Positions 63,728 through 64,000 of a DNA stretch of 64,000 nucleotides are shown here, one piece after another. Position 1 is the stretch's first letter, and every line of letters starts with the position of its first letter. Location of the stretch: contig NZ_VCCH02000006.1 in NCBI RefSeq assembly GCF_005938675.2, forward strand, positions 62,001-126,000, read 5' to 3'. The DNA comes from Mycobacterium sp. KBS0706 (GTDB lineage: Bacteria; Pseudomonadota; Alphaproteobacteria; DSM-16000; Inquilinaceae). A program made the position numbers and the translations under genes. The notes below the pieces were generated by a model. It had not been told where the DNA came from. It was given only the letters and a program-made list of their open reading frames with translations, and ran no database searches.

Positions 63728-64000
63728 GGAAACCGTCCTGCTGCCGCGCGGTCCCGCCGCCCGGCCCAATCCGGGCGGGCGGCTGACGCTGGTGTCCTCG
63801 CCGCCGTCCCCGGCCTCGCCGGTCGAGCGGTTCTGGGAGGCGCTGGCGCTCGACCGGCTCAGCCCGCTGGTCGCGGCCGCGGCGGCGCTGCTCGGCCTCT
63901 GCGCCCAGCTCAAGAACAGCACCAGCCATCCCGATGTCGAGGGGCTGCGCCTGAGGGTGCTGCGCGAGATCGACGCCTTCGAGCGCCGGGTCACCCCGCT
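63714..64000 (+). CDS. tssL: T6SS membrane protein TssL/DotU, N-terminal part (3' end outside window)
   Basis: The frame runs off the right edge; about 95 residues are visible. ATG at 63714 has AAGGAG nine bases upstream; ATG 63681 in the same frame would lengthen it. After a Pro/Ser-rich start, VERFWEALALDRLSPLVAAAAALLGLCAQLKNSTSHPDVEGLRLRVLREIDAFERR is the DotU-type N-terminal pattern. TssL anchors TssM in the inner membrane. It overlaps the FHA gene by 14 bases. Confidence 0.93.
   Translation, partial: MAMTEETVLLPRGPAARPNPGGRLTLVSSPPSPASPVERFWEALALDRLSPLVAAAAALLGLCAQLKNSTSHPDVEGLRLRVLREIDAFERRVTP

Overview
The window is very GC-rich, compactly packed DNA with many four-base ATGA start/stop overlaps. 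Gene content (several sugar ABC transporters, FCD and LacI regulators, an alphaproteobacterial-style palindromic intergenic repeat, an Imp/Tss-type secretion cluster) points to a free-living or host-associated alphaproteobacterium, plausibly Rhodospirillales-like. That placement is inference from content, not from a marker gene. No rRNA, tRNA or CRISPR was seen.

Positions 1-1,868 hold the tail of an acyl-CoA dehydrogenase and an intact IS5-family element. Positions 1,869-9,931 form a uronate-type catabolic locus: a five-gene dipeptide/oligosaccharide-type ABC transporter on the minus strand, an FCD/GntR regulator, then mannonate dehydratase and a 5-dehydro-4-deoxyglucarate dehydratase-like aldolase. 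A shared ATATGATGTC motif lies in both gaps that flank the regulator. Positions 9,932-16,726 are a rhamnoside locus: a CUT1 binding protein and two permeases (no ATPase), a LacI regulator, and a GH78 alpha-L-rhamnosidase. Near-identical 17-bp operators sit upstream of the binding protein and the rhamnosidase.

Positions 16,727-23,704 (minus strand) carry a CUT2/Frc-like transporter, a phytanoyl-CoA-type dioxygenase, a LacI regulator, a sugar isomerase/epimerase and a Gfo/Idh/MocA dehydrogenase. Positions 24,004-28,475 (plus) carry a decayed isomerase, an amidohydrolase, a large unusual regulator (two IclR-type HTH domains around a periplasmic-type sugar-binding domain) and an alpha/beta hydrolase.

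Positions 28,546-37,491 look like a redox signalling island. A di-heme cytochrome c peroxidase, a histidine kinase and a tandem-receiver response regulator are on the minus strand. Divergent from them are a 1041-residue membrane polyferredoxin with a C-terminal FHA domain and a TerB-like/FAD/NAD/2Fe-2S reductase fusion.

Positions 37,525-64,000 are a type VI secretion system (T6SS). First comes a threonine-phosphorylation-type module (TagR-, TagS- and TagT-like proteins, a secreted VWA protein and a Ser/Thr kinase; the last two look like a split PpkA). Then two orphan envelope proteins. Then the minus-strand operon tssA-tssB-tssC-hcp-tssE-tssF-tssG-tssH-vgrG, followed by a TssM-like fragment and a degenerate PP2C/M23 peptidase fusion. 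On the plus strand are tssK, an FHA protein (tagH/fha) and the start of tssL at the right edge. The most novel-looking feature is the membrane iron-sulfur/FHA protein and its reductase lying directly beside a T6SS kinase pathway: it suggests a redox input into T6SS phospho-control, which is a hypothesis.
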